Below, in pieces: positions 6,946 to 14,671 of a stretch of 37,093 nt of DNA. A model generated the notes under the pieces. That model saw nothing but the letters and a program-made list of their open reading frames with translations. It searched no databases and was not told where the DNA came from. How positions within the stretch are numbered: position 1 is the first letter of the stretch; every line of letters begins with the position of its first letter. This DNA comes from Clostridia bacterium (lineage in GTDB: Bacteria > Bacillota > Clostridia > TANB77 > CAG-508). The position numbers and the translations under genes were made by a program. The stretch lies in contig CAAEBO010000022.1 in the NCBI GenBank assembly GCA_900754085.1, positions 1-37,093 of the forward strand, given 5' to 3'.

Positions 6946-7647
6946 ATGAATAATATGAAAATTATTCCTGATTTTAGCAATTATATGGTTGATAAAGAGG
7001 GGAATGTTTATAGTAAGAATTATAACAAAACAGGCATTATGAAAATTATGAAACAAAGAAAAAATAGATATGGTTATATGCAAATTCAAATAACTAGAGA
7101 TGATGGAAAAAGAAAATTGATGTCGGTTCATCGTTTAGTGGCATTAACATTCATTCCAAAAGTAAAAGGGAAAGATTATATAAATCACAAAAATGGGATT
7201 AAAAACGACAATCGAGTAGAAAATTTAGAGTGGTGTACGGCGAGCGAAAACACAAAACATTCATTTTATATTACAAAGACACAATCAATAGAAAAATTAA
7301 AGGAACAAGCATTAAAAAATATAGAAATCAAACGAAAGAATCCAAAACTAACGATAGAGCAGATAAATGAAATAGAAAAAGCTTATAGTACTTCAAAAAC
7401 TAGTCACAGAAAACTTGCTAAGAAATATGGCTGTGGAAAAACTTTAATAGGGACAGTATTAAGAATAAGAAAAGAAGAACGAGAGACAATTCAAGATATT
7501 TTAAATATTTATAGAAGAGGAAAAGCAATATATGACATTAAAGGCAGACCTTTAGAATTAAATTACATATTAAAACAGTTTAATTGTAAAATTGATGGGA
7601 AAGGCCAGGTATATTTTGTCAATAAATTTTTAAAAGAGGTGAGTTAG
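6946..7647 (+). CDS. NUMOD4/HNH homing-type endonuclease
   Basis: A 233-residue nuclease. The N-terminus has the NUMOD4-like pattern (IIPDFSNYMVDKEGNVYS). The HNH core contains HR (62-63), the NHKNG turn (80-84) and NDNRVENLEW (87-96). Residues about 125-165 form a helix-turn-helix of the kind used for target recognition (EQINEIEKAY...HRKLAKKYG). Such free-standing nucleases cut phage or host DNA at specific sites and spread by homing. GGAGATG is the ribosome binding site. It sits between the Cro-like gene and the small early genes; a second, shorter relative is at 10709. Confidence 0.85.
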   Translation: MNNMKIIPDFSNYMVDKEGNVYSKNYNKTGIMKIMKQRKNRYGYMQIQITRDDGKRKLMSVHRLVALTFIPKVKGKDYINHKNGIKNDNRVENLEWCTASENTKHSFYITKTQSIEKLKEQALKNIEIKRKNPKLTIEQINEIEKAYSTSKTSHRKLAKKYGCGKTLIGTVLRIRKEERETIQDILNIYRRGKAIYDIKGRPLELNYILKQFNCKIDGKGQVYFVNKFLKEVS

Positions 7648-7649
7648 TA

Positions 7650-7703
7650 ATGAAACAAAAATTAAAGAAAATATTAGATTCGCAGTCTACACTAAATAAT
7701 TAA
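7650..7703 (+). CDS. Possible 17-residue peptide
   Basis: A short frame with a good ribosome binding site (GAGGTGAG) inside the end of the endonuclease gene. The product is Lys-rich at its start and ends in a polar stretch. It may be a leader peptide or the remains of a gene. There is no homology argument. Confidence 0.3.
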   Translation: MKQKLKKILDSQSTLNN

Positions 7704-7717
7704 GGAAGGAGTATAAA

Positions 7718-7927
7718 ATGAATGTTTATGAAATGTCAAAGATATTGAATAAAAGCCCACAATTAATAAGATATGGCTTACAGCAAAATCGTTTTCCATT
7801 TGGAACAGCTATACAAAAGCCAAATAATAAATGGACATACATACTTATTGAAAAGAAATTTGCAGATTATGTAGGAATTACATTAGATGAATTAAATAAT
7901 AGGCTAACAACAATACGAAAGAGGTGA
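7718..7927 (+). CDS. Small winged-helix-like DNA-binding protein
   Basis: A 69-residue basic protein starting with a helix-turn-helix pattern (VYEMSKILNKSPQLIRYGLQQNRFPFGTA), followed by a wing-like segment with NNKWTYILI. This resembles AlpA/MerR-type phage proteins, which act as excisionases or regulators. AAGGAAGGAG gives a strong ribosome binding site. As no separate excisionase is visible near the integrase, this is a candidate, but that is inference. Confidence 0.55.
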   Translation: MNVYEMSKILNKSPQLIRYGLQQNRFPFGTAIQKPNNKWTYILIEKKFADYVGITLDELNNRLTTIRKR

Positions 7928-7934
7928 AAAAGTA

Positions 7935-8204
7935 ATGAGAATAAAAAATAAATTTAAATTTATTAGAAGCACAATAATTTTAATATTTATACTTTTAGGA
8001 ATCTTTTGTATTTCTGTATCTAAAGAAAAAACAGAATACATTGATTACACAGTTGGAAGAGGAGAAACATTATGGAGCATAGCTTCAGATCATACAGATG
8101 GAGATATAAGAGATTACATTTATACAATTAAAGATATAAATGGAATGATAACAAGCGAATTACAAGATGGACAAACAATTAAACTTTTGAAGGAGGTGAA
8201 GTAA
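7935..8204 (+). CDS. YneA-like membrane LysM protein (possible division inhibitor)
   Basis: An 89-residue protein with a basic N-terminus, one membrane helix (about 11-30) and an external LysM domain (about 37-85: DYTVGRGETLWSIAS, then a NGM-x-SELQDGQTIKLL ending). Size and layout match the SOS-induced division suppressor YneA of Bacillus subtilis (helix plus LysM, about 105 residues). Phage endolysin LysM proteins are larger and carry a catalytic domain, which is absent. It lies among early genes in an SOS-inducible prophage, so blocking septation during induction is a reasonable inference. GAGGTGAAAA is the ribosome binding site. Confidence 0.65.
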   Translation: MRIKNKFKFIRSTIILIFILLGIFCISVSKEKTEYIDYTVGRGETLWSIASDHTDGDIRDYIYTIKDINGMITSELQDGQTIKLLKEVK

Positions 8205-8208
8205 ATAT

Positions 8209-8502
8209 ATGGATAAGTTAGACAAGTTATATTTAGACAATACATTAAGAAAAGTAAAGCTAGAAAATAGTATGAGGAATTTAAGGCAAGTATCTGAAAA
8301 AGCAATAAAGAAATACAAATATGATGAAGCTGAATTAGATGCAAATATAGCAAAAAGTTTATTTGAAATGGAAGATACAACTAAATTTTTACTATTTGTT
8401 AGTAATTCAAAACATAATGAAGAAGAATCAAGAAAAAAATTAGACTTAATTCACGAAAAATTAAAAATGCTATGTATCTATCCGCTAAAACAGAATACAT
8501 AG
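8209..8502 (+). CDS. Hypothetical early phage protein, helical
   Basis: A 97-residue charged protein with long predicted helices (about 1-50 and 70-92), no membrane segment and no motif that I recognise. AAGGAGGTGAA precedes the start. It lies between the LysM membrane protein and the early replication genes, in the same transcript. Confidence 0.65.
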   Translation: MDKLDKLYLDNTLRKVKLENSMRNLRQVSEKAIKKYKYDEAELDANIAKSLFEMEDTTKFLLFVSNSKHNEEESRKKLDLIHEKLKMLCIYPLKQNT

Positions 8503-8576
8503 CAAAACAGAAATTAAGAAATAACTTCTTTAATTATATTAACATAATTAGAGAAATAAATCAAGGAGTGAAAAAG

Positions 8577-8792
8577 ATGCCAGAAAGGATATTTGTTAAT
8601 ACTAATGGAAATACATATTACATTTTATTTGGAGAAAAAGGAAAAAGATCTTTCTTATGCAAAATAAATGACAATAGTAGTGCTCAATATGTAATATGTG
8701 CAATTTTAGAAGAAAATGCATGGTGGCAAGGAAATTATTTTGAAGATTTTGAAGAAGCTTATAAAAGCTGGAAAGGAAATAAAAATGAGTAA
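8577..8792 (+). CDS. Hypothetical small phage protein
   Basis: A 71-residue protein of mixed beta/alpha type, acidic and Trp-rich in its C-terminal half (AWWQGNYFEDFEEAYKSW). The start at 8577 is chosen for AAGGAGTG upstream; the frame is open further back but overlaps the preceding gene. It overlaps the Gp157 gene by 8 bases, so the two are probably coupled. The role is unknown. Confidence 0.65.
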   Translation: MPERIFVNTNGNTYYILFGEKGKRSFLCKINDNSSAQYVICAILEENAWWQGNYFEDFEEAYKSWKGNKNE

Positions 8793-9273
8793 TATATACG
8801 AATTAACAAGTAATTATGATCATTTATTAAATATGTTATATGACGAAGATGTAGATGAACAAGCAATATTAGATACATTGGAAAGTATTGAAGGAGATAT
8901 AGAAGATAAAGCAGATGGATATGCAAAGATTATAAAAGAATTAGAAATGCAAAGTAATGCAAGAAAAATAGAAGCTAAAAGATTAATGGAAAGTGCAAGA
9001 GTACTGGATAACAGAATAAAAATGCTAAAAAGTAATTTATTTAATTGCATGAAGTTTACAGGTAAAACAAAATTTACTACGAAGTTATTCAGTTTTAATA
9101 TTGCTAAAAACGGTGGTAAGCAACCATTAACAATAGATGGAGATGTACCAAAAGAATATACAAAAACAATTACAGAAAATGATACAGATAAAATAAGACA
9201 AGCATTAGAGAATGGAGAAAATTTACCTTTTGCTCATCTTGAACCAAGAGGAGAAAGTTTGAGGATTCGTTAA
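8785..9273 (+). CDS. Siphovirus Gp157 family protein
   Basis: A 162-residue protein matching the Gp157 family: a long N-terminal helical part with the ESIEGDIEDKADGYAKIIKE stretch, a coiled-coil middle (about 50-95), then a short beta-rich C-terminus with PKEYTKTITENDTDKIRQALENG. Gp157 genes regularly precede a phage recombination ATPase and a DUF669 gene, exactly the order here. The start at 8785 has GGAAA upstream and lies within the previous gene. The family is linked to phage DNA metabolism and recombination; the molecular activity is not established. Confidence 0.82.
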   Translation: MSNIYELTSNYDHLLNMLYDEDVDEQAILDTLESIEGDIEDKADGYAKIIKELEMQSNARKIEAKRLMESARVLDNRIKMLKSNLFNCMKFTGKTKFTTKLFSFNIAKNGGKQPLTIDGDVPKEYTKTITENDTDKIRQALENGENLPFAHLEPRGESLRIR

Positions 9274-9470
9274 TGGAAGAAAACTTAAAAAACTATGTTG
9301 TACTTTCTAAAGAAGAGTATAACGAATTATTAGAAATAAAAACAAAATATACTCAATATAAAAATTACATATTAAAAACAGCTAATAATAACAATTTGAC
9401 TAAGATGATGATAGCTATAGAAGGTAAAGATTTATATGAATTAATAGAAGAGAATAGGAGGGAAAAATAG
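9273..9470 (+). CDS. Hypothetical small phage protein
   Basis: A 65-residue protein, mostly helical, that begins with a YVVLSKEEYNELL pattern often seen at the start of short phage proteins. It overlaps the Gp157 stop (TAATG) and the next start by one base, so it is embedded in the recombination module. GAGGAGAAAG lies upstream. No function can be assigned. Confidence 0.62.
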   Translation: MEENLKNYVVLSKEEYNELLEIKTKYTQYKNYILKTANNNNLTKMMIAIEGKDLYELIEENRREK

Positions 9471-10102
9471 TGGCTATTCCAGTATTAATAATAGGAAAAT
9501 CAGGAAGTGGAAAAAGTACAAGCTTAAGAAATTTTAACGAAAAAGAATTAGCATTTGTAAATGTTATAAAAAAACCACTTCCTTTCAGAAAAAAATTTGA
9601 AAGTACATTAGAAACAGACGACTATAAAACAATTGCTGAAAGTATTTATAAAACAAAGAAGAAGGCTATTGTAATAGATGATTCAGGATATTTAATAACA
9701 AACCAGTTTATGAAGAATCATTCAAAAGCAGGAGGAGGTAATTCTGTATTTAATTTATACAATGATTTAGCAGATAGATTTTGGAATCTAATTGAATTTA
9801 TAAAGAATAAGGTAGATCAAGATAAAATTGTTTATTTTATTATGCATGAAGATAAAGATGATTCAGGAGATATAAAACCTAAAACAATAGGCAAATTATT
9901 AGATGAAAAAGTATGTGTTGAAGGAATGTTTACAATTGTTTTAAGAACAGATATAGAAGATAGAAAATATGTTTTCAAGACACATACAGATGGTAAAGAT
10001 GTAACTAAAACACCGATTGGAATGTTTGAAGAAGATTCCATGGATAATGACTTAAAGCTAGTTGATACAACTATAAGAAAATATTATGAAATAGGAGAAT
10101 AA
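9470..10102 (+). CDS. Phage RecA-like/AAA ATPase, Sak4-like recombination protein
   Basis: A 210-residue ATPase with Walker A GKSGSGKST (9-17) and Walker B AIVIDDS (66-72). A His-containing strand (YFIMHED) and a C-terminal RTDIEDRKYVFKTHT segment match phage nucleotide-binding proteins of the Sak4/RecA-core type. These act in single-strand annealing together with an SSB-like partner; the DUF669 gene that follows is the usual partner. The start is GTG at 9470 with AGGAGGG upstream. A generic AAA ATPase is the alternative. Confidence 0.75.
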   Translation: MAIPVLIIGKSGSGKSTSLRNFNEKELAFVNVIKKPLPFRKKFESTLETDDYKTIAESIYKTKKKAIVIDDSGYLITNQFMKNHSKAGGGNSVFNLYNDLADRFWNLIEFIKNKVDQDKIVYFIMHEDKDDSGDIKPKTIGKLLDEKVCVEGMFTIVLRTDIEDRKYVFKTHTDGKDVTKTPIGMFEEDSMDNDLKLVDTTIRKYYEIGE

Positions 10103-10106
10103 TAAA

Positions 10107-10691
10107 ATGATAGATTTTAATGATGAAGAATATAAAAAGGCTCAAGCTTTTGATGGAGAAACAGTTAAATTACCTGCAGGAGGGTACATATGTAAAATAT
10201 TAAACGTAAAAAATGAAAAGAGTAAAAATGGTAAAAAAATGTTAAGTGTAGCATTAGATATTGCAGATGGAGAATTTTCTGGATTCTTTATGAATCAATA
10301 CGAAAATAGAAAGAAAACAAGTAATCCAGAAAATCCCGCAAAATTTCCAAACAATGCAGTAGTTAGATATGTACTAGAGGGAGATTATTGGTTAAACAGA
10401 TTTAAAGGATTAATGACATCACTTGAAAAATCAAATGATAATTTTAGTTGGCTAGAATGTAATCATGACGAAAATAAAATAAAGGGATTAAATGTTGGAG
10501 CAATCTTTGGAGAAGAAGAATATGAAAAAATGGATGGTTCAATTGGTACAACTACAAAGGTTACTCAAATTAGAAGTACAGAGATAATTAGAGAAGGAAA
10601 CTATACCGTTCCAGAAAAAAAGAAATTAGAAAAAACAGAAGATCCATTTGATAATGTTGGATATAGTAGTACTGATGAACTTCCTTTCTGA
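10107..10691 (+). CDS. DUF669 family protein, probable ssDNA-binding partner
   Basis: A 194-residue protein with the DUF669 layout: FDGETVKLPAGGYICKILNVKNEKSKNGKKMLSVALDIADGEF at 15-60 and an acidic C-terminal tail ending in DELPF (190-194). An acidic tail with a final Phe is typical of SSB proteins, which use it to bind partners. It directly follows the ATPase gene. DUF669 proteins are thought to bind single-stranded DNA in phage replication or recombination. The gene ends in TGA. Confidence 0.8.
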   Translation: MIDFNDEEYKKAQAFDGETVKLPAGGYICKILNVKNEKSKNGKKMLSVALDIADGEFSGFFMNQYENRKKTSNPENPAKFPNNAVVRYVLEGDYWLNRFKGLMTSLEKSNDNFSWLECNHDENKIKGLNVGAIFGEEEYEKMDGSIGTTTKVTQIRSTEIIREGNYTVPEKKKLEKTEDPFDNVGYSSTDELPF

Positions 10692-10708
10692 TAAGGTAGG
10701 TGCTGATA

Positions 10709-11101
10709 ATGAAAGAAATATGGAAAGATGTACCTAATTATGAAGGAATTTATCAAGTTAGTAATTTAGGAAGAATAAAAAGTTTGTATTTTACAAGTAA
10801 TATTTACAAGAAAAAATTTTATAAAGAAAAAATATTAAAACCTAAAAAAGGAAAAGATAATAGTTTAAGAATTGAATTATGGAAGGATAAAAAGCACAAA
10901 ACAGTACTTTTACATAGATTAATAGCAACTACATTTATGGAAAATTTAATAGATACAAATATGACAGTAAATCATAAAAATGGAAATAGGTTGGACAATC
11001 GAGTAGAAAATTTAGAATGGCTTTCAAGAGCAGATAATATTAGATATGGATTTCAAAATGGGCAATATCCACAAGCAAGAAGTAATAAAACCTATTTCTA
11101 G
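10709..11101 (+). CDS. NUMOD4/HNH homing-type endonuclease, short
   Basis: A 130-residue nuclease with an N-terminal NUMOD4 motif (IWKDVPNYEGIYQVSNLGRIKS) and an HNH core: HR (69-70), VNHKNGN (87-93) and LDNRVENLEW (95-104). It is much shorter than the relative at 6946 and lacks the C-terminal helix-turn-helix. I use the ATG at 10709 because AAGGTAGG lies 8 bases before it; a GTG at 10700 overlaps that site. It interrupts the replication module between DUF669 and the primase-like gene, a usual place for a homing nuclease. Confidence 0.83.
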   Translation: MKEIWKDVPNYEGIYQVSNLGRIKSLYFTSNIYKKKFYKEKILKPKKGKDNSLRIELWKDKKHKTVLLHRLIATTFMENLIDTNMTVNHKNGNRLDNRVENLEWLSRADNIRYGFQNGQYPQARSNKTYF

Positions 11102-11111
11102 GAGTTAAGTA

Positions 11112-11660
11112 ATGGATATTTTTAAAGAGATTAGAGAAAGAAGTAATATTCTAGATGTATGTAATATTTTAGGAATAAAACTTAATAGAAGTCATAAAGC
11201 AATTTGCCCATTTGCAGATCATAAGGAAAAAACAGCTTCTTTCTCAATTTCTCCAAGTAAAAATATATTTTGTTGTTTTGGTTGTGGAAAGAAAGGTAAT
11301 TCTATTACATTAGTACAGGAGTTATTAAATATAAATGCTTATCAAGCAGCTAAATATATAAATGATAATTTAGGATTAGGACTAGATTTTAAAGGAAAAA
11401 ACGATGAAATAAAAATAAATAGATATAAACAAAAACAAATAGCAAAACAGCAATTTAAAAAATGGGAAAATAGAAGCTTTCAAATTCTATGTGATAGTAT
11501 ACATAAAATGAATTTTGTAGAGCAAGATCAAAAATTAAGTATTATAGATTACTATTTAGAAGCTTTTATTTATGGAACAGATGAAGAAAAAATTGAACTA
11601 TATAAAGATAGTTCTTTTAGAAAGAAGGTGGACGAACTTGCAGAAAGATATTGCAGATGA
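11112..11660 (+). CDS. CHC2-type zinc-finger primase-like protein
   Basis: A 182-residue protein whose first 90 residues match the DnaG CHC2 zinc-binding domain: Cys32 and His37 in CPFADHKEKTASF, Cys55 and Cys58 in CCFGCGKKG, then a GNSITLVQELLNI helix. The histidine sits two residues later than in DnaG (CPFH). No Toprim domain is present, so it is the zinc-finger part of a split primase/helicase system, paired with the DUF927 protein that overlaps its 3' end. GGAGTTAAG is the ribosome binding site. Confidence 0.82.
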   Translation: MDIFKEIRERSNILDVCNILGIKLNRSHKAICPFADHKEKTASFSISPSKNIFCCFGCGKKGNSITLVQELLNINAYQAAKYINDNLGLGLDFKGKNDEIKINRYKQKQIAKQQFKKWENRSFQILCDSIHKMNFVEQDQKLSIIDYYLEAFIYGTDEEKIELYKDSSFRKKVDELAERYCR

Positions 11661-13518
11661 ATTACTAGATACAGCATATATATATGATATTAAGAATTTA
11701 AATAAAGAAGAAATATTAAGTGAAGAAAAAATAAAATATATATTTGCTATAGAAAATCCAATACAAAAACAAAAAGTTTTAAATCAATTTGAAGATAGAG
11801 CAAAACAGTTAAAAATAAAAAGAAATTTTTCAAATTTATTAAAAGCATATCAAGCAGAAATGGTAATTCAACAAAAGTCTACGAATAGTAAAAAAAGTAA
11901 TTTTACAGATTGTCCATATCCTTCTATGAAAACAGGAGAATGGGAAGCAAATGACATTGAAATATTTAAACACAAATATGACACGACAATGACTCCTATT
12001 AAAGTTAAAGCTTGTAGTCATCCAATTATACCTATTGAACGTTTAATTAATTTAGATACTAATTTAGAAAAAATTAAGCTTGCTTTTTATAAAGATCAAA
12101 AATGGCAAACAGTTATAGTTGAAAAAACTACAATAGCTAGTAAATCAAAAATCTTACAATTAGCTAATTTGGGAATAGAAGTAAACGAAAATAATGCTAA
12201 AGAATTAATTACATATTTATCAGATGTATTAGAGTTGAATGACATAAAACCACTTATATCTACAAATCATTTAGGATGGATTGATAAAGAATTTATTCCA
12301 TACACAAAAAAATATGTTTTAGATGTAGATAAAGAATTTAGACAAAAAATAGATTCTATAACTGAAAATGGAGATTATGAAGATTGGAAAGATTATATAA
12401 GGAATTTAAGAAAAAATAGTAAAACATTAAGATTTATGATTGCAGCTAGCTTTGCAGGTGTTTTAGTAAGAATATTTAAATTAAATACTTTTATAGTTCA
12501 TCTATGGGGTAAAAGTGGAAATGGAAAAACAGTAGCAGAGATGGTATGTGCAAGTATTTGGGGTAGGCCAGATAATAATATGATTAGTAATTTATCAAAT
12601 ACAGCAATAGCAAACGAAAGATTATGTAATTTTTATAGAAATATGCCAATATTTTTGGATGAGTTACAAATAGCTAAAGCAAGATATAAAAGTTTTGATG
12701 AACTAATTTATGTATTAACAGAAGGAAAAGGAAAAGAAAGAGGAACAGTAGATACAGGAATTAGAGAGCAAACAAGTTGGCAAACAATAATAATTTTAAA
12801 TGGAGAAGAGCCTATTACAAGTGATACATCTAAAGAGGGAGTAAAAAACAGAGTAATAGAAATAAATGACGATTCTCCAATAATAGAAGATGGAAATGCA
12901 ACTGTTAAATTTATTCAAGATAATTATGGATTTGCAGGGAAAGAATTTATAAAGATAATTGAAGATAGAGAAAAATTAGAAAAAGTAAATAGTAAATTTG
13001 TAAAAGATATTTCTGAATTAACAGAATATAAAAAACAAGTAAATGCTTTTGCTTGTATTATGACAGCTGATTATTACTGTAGCAAATTAATATTTAATGA
13101 TGAACCATTAAGTTTAGATGATATTAGGAGATATATAAGAGAAGATACAGATGAAGCAGATAGATATTACAATTATTTACTAGATCAATTAAACATAAAC
13201 AAAAACAAGTTTTATAAAAGAGCTGATACTTCAAACGAATGGATTACACCTAATGGAGAAATATGGGGAAAAATAGAACAAACAAGTGAATATAGTAGTA
13301 ATAGAAAAATAATAGGTTATTATATCTATCCAGAAATAGTAAGAAGAATATTTGTAGAAACATCAACAAACTGGAACAGCATTAAGAAAAAATTAGCAGA
13401 TAGAGGGTACATAGAAACATGTTCTGAACAGCAAAAAGGAATTACTAAAATTAGATATACAGTTAAAGAATTAATGCCAGAAGGATATAGAAATATGATT
13501 CAAATAAATATAAGATAA
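11638..13518 (+). CDS. DUF927 family phage helicase/primase component
   Basis: About 626 residues from a TTG start at 11638, preceded by AAGGTGG; the frame is open further back to 11572 but would overlap the zinc-finger gene by 89 bases without a site. Residues about 140-430 form the DUF927 domain, with Walker A GKSGNGKT (291-298) and Walker B FLDE (339-342). A C-terminal part with a winged-helix-like end follows. DUF927 proteins are superfamily helicases linked to phage replication. Overlap by 23 bases with the CHC2 gene implies coupled synthesis of the two parts. Confidence 0.82.
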   Translation: MQKDIADELLDTAYIYDIKNLNKEEILSEEKIKYIFAIENPIQKQKVLNQFEDRAKQLKIKRNFSNLLKAYQAEMVIQQKSTNSKKSNFTDCPYPSMKTGEWEANDIEIFKHKYDTTMTPIKVKACSHPIIPIERLINLDTNLEKIKLAFYKDQKWQTVIVEKTTIASKSKILQLANLGIEVNENNAKELITYLSDVLELNDIKPLISTNHLGWIDKEFIPYTKKYVLDVDKEFRQKIDSITENGDYEDWKDYIRNLRKNSKTLRFMIAASFAGVLVRIFKLNTFIVHLWGKSGNGKTVAEMVCASIWGRPDNNMISNLSNTAIANERLCNFYRNMPIFLDELQIAKARYKSFDELIYVLTEGKGKERGTVDTGIREQTSWQTIIILNGEEPITSDTSKEGVKNRVIEINDDSPIIEDGNATVKFIQDNYGFAGKEFIKIIEDREKLEKVNSKFVKDISELTEYKKQVNAFACIMTADYYCSKLIFNDEPLSLDDIRRYIREDTDEADRYYNYLLDQLNINKNKFYKRADTSNEWITPNGEIWGKIEQTSEYSSNRKIIGYYIYPEIVRRIFVETSTNWNSIKKKLADRGYIETCSEQQKGITKIRYTVKELMPEGYRNMIQINIR

Positions 13519-13527
13519 TTTCCATTT

Positions 13528-13720
13528 TTCCCACGCATTCCCACTTCAAAATTAAGAGTGGGAAGCTGAAAAAACTTACAGCCATAAGCATTTAATAATA
13601 ATAATATACACTTTCCCACTAATAATAATATATATATACGTATAGAATAAAAAAAATATTAACCTTATTTTTATTATATATAAATTTATATTGTGTTAAA
13701 AATTAGTGGGAAAGTGGGAA
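13528..13720. other. Candidate replication origin with six TTCCCAC/GTGGGAA motifs
   Basis: A 302-bp stretch without genes (13519-13820) follows the helicase gene. It holds TTCCCAC at 13528, 13538 and 13613 and the reverse GTGGGAA at 13558, 13706 and 13714, around a core of almost pure A/T (13620-13695). Two copies form an inverted repeat (13538-13545 with 13557-13564). I see only one other copy in the window, at 5453. Iterons flanking an AT-rich region next to replication genes suggest an origin. Confidence 0.5.
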
Positions 13721-13760
13721 TAAAAAATAGAATTAATTGAAAGAGTAAGAATACAAGCGT

Positions 13761-13783
13761 TCCACTTTTTTAAAAAAAGTGGA
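13761..13783 (+). terminator. Palindrome with T/A runs, possible terminator or binding site
   Basis: TCCACTTTTTT (13761-13771) and AAAAAAGTGGA (13773-13783) form a perfect 11-bp inverted repeat. The stem is weak and lacks a following T run in the plus direction, so termination is doubtful. Its TCCAC ends resemble the origin motifs next to it. Confidence 0.3.
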
Positions 13784-13820
13784 CAATAATGAGAAAAATT
13801 ATAAAAAAGTGGGTAAGAAA

Positions 13821-14093
13821 ATGATAATAGTAAATCAAAATAAAACAGTAATTATGAATTTTAATAATACAAATTATATTGCTATAAGTGATGATGAACC
13901 ACTTATATTTGCAAGAACAAATAATAATTCTGAAATAACCTTAGCAATATATAAAACAAAGGAAAGAGCAAAAGAAGTATTGAAAGAAATAGTTGAAGCT
14001 TATGTTGATAGAAAAAAAAGTAAGGATGCTCAAGCAGTGTTTGGATATTCAGTAATTCCAAGCAATACGTATTATGAAATGCCAGAGGAGTGA
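13821..14093 (+). CDS. Hypothetical phage protein
   Basis: A 90-residue protein with an N-terminal beta-rich part and a long helix (about 50-68). The ATG at 13821 overlaps the stop of an 11-codon frame (13789-13824) as ATGA, so coupled translation from a short leader is possible; a GTG at 13779 would give a longer form. No family is recognised. Similar small proteins that display a value and its flanks occur after phage replication genes. It ends in TGA. Confidence 0.55.
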   Translation: MIIVNQNKTVIMNFNNTNYIAISDDEPLIFARTNNNSEITLAIYKTKERAKEVLKEIVEAYVDRKKSKDAQAVFGYSVIPSNTYYEMPEE

Positions 14094-14097
14094 GATA

Positions 14098-14313
14098 ATG
14101 AATATTAAAAAATATAAGGAAATGTATAATCATCTATTACAAAGATACCAAAATGGCATAAATTACATAACAGAACATCCAGATAAAGCTGATGATTATG
14201 TAGAAGATATAAATAAAATGCAAGAAGTTGCATCATTCTTTTTAAAAGAAATTATGAGAAAAGAAGAGGTATCTAAAGATGAAATTTTAGGAGGATTTAA
14301 AATTGAACAATAA
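14098..14313 (+). CDS. Hypothetical helical phage protein
   Basis: A 71-residue mostly helical protein with an acidic middle (HPDKADDYVEDINKMQ). GAGGAGTGAG precedes the ATG at 14098. Its end overlaps the TTG start of the nuclease gene by 11 bases. The function is unknown. Confidence 0.62.
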   Translation: MNIKKYKEMYNHLLQRYQNGINYITEHPDKADDYVEDINKMQEVASFFLKEIMRKEEVSKDEILGGFKIEQ

Positions 14314-14671
14314 AAATATAGGAAATAAATTTGAAAATGAATTAGCAGAAAAACTATCTAAAAAGGGTTATTGGGTTACTTTATTGACACCAAAAGCACA
14401 TATAGGAAGTCAACCATGCGATATTATAGCAATAAAAAATAATAGGCCAATATTGATTGATGCTAAAACATCTTCTACATATTTATTTCCTATTGAAAGA
14501 ATAGAAGAAAATCAAAGAAATGCTTTTAAAAGATATAAAGAGTGTGGAAATAAAGATTTTATTTTAGCAATAAAATATGAAAATAAAATTTATTATAAAA
14601 ATTTAAATGATATTAACTTTAAAGATAAAAGTTTTGATATACGAAAGGAGCGAATATGGAATTTATTGTAG
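14303..14671 (+). CDS. PD-(D/E)XK nuclease, RecU/Hjc-like resolvase
   Basis: A 122-residue nuclease. The fold motif is visible: Glu11 (GNKFENELAEKL), Asp40 (PCDIIAI) and Asp53-Ala-Lys55 (ILIDAKTS). The layout resembles RecU-type Holliday junction resolvases, which would process recombination or packaging intermediates. The start is TTG at 14303 with AGGAGG 8 bases before it. It overlaps the helicase gene by 16 bases. Other single-domain phage nucleases of the same fold cannot be excluded. Confidence 0.72.
   Translation: MNNKNIGNKFENELAEKLSKKGYWVTLLTPKAHIGSQPCDIIAIKNNRPILIDAKTSSTYLFPIERIEENQRNAFKRYKECGNKDFILAIKYENKIYYKNLNDINFKDKSFDIRKERIWNLL

Noticed and set aside
13779..13820. Longer start (GTG 13779) for the gene at 13821
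   Set aside because: The GTG lies within the palindrome at 13761-13783 and has no ribosome binding site; the ATG at 13821 overlaps a short upstream frame and is the simpler choice.
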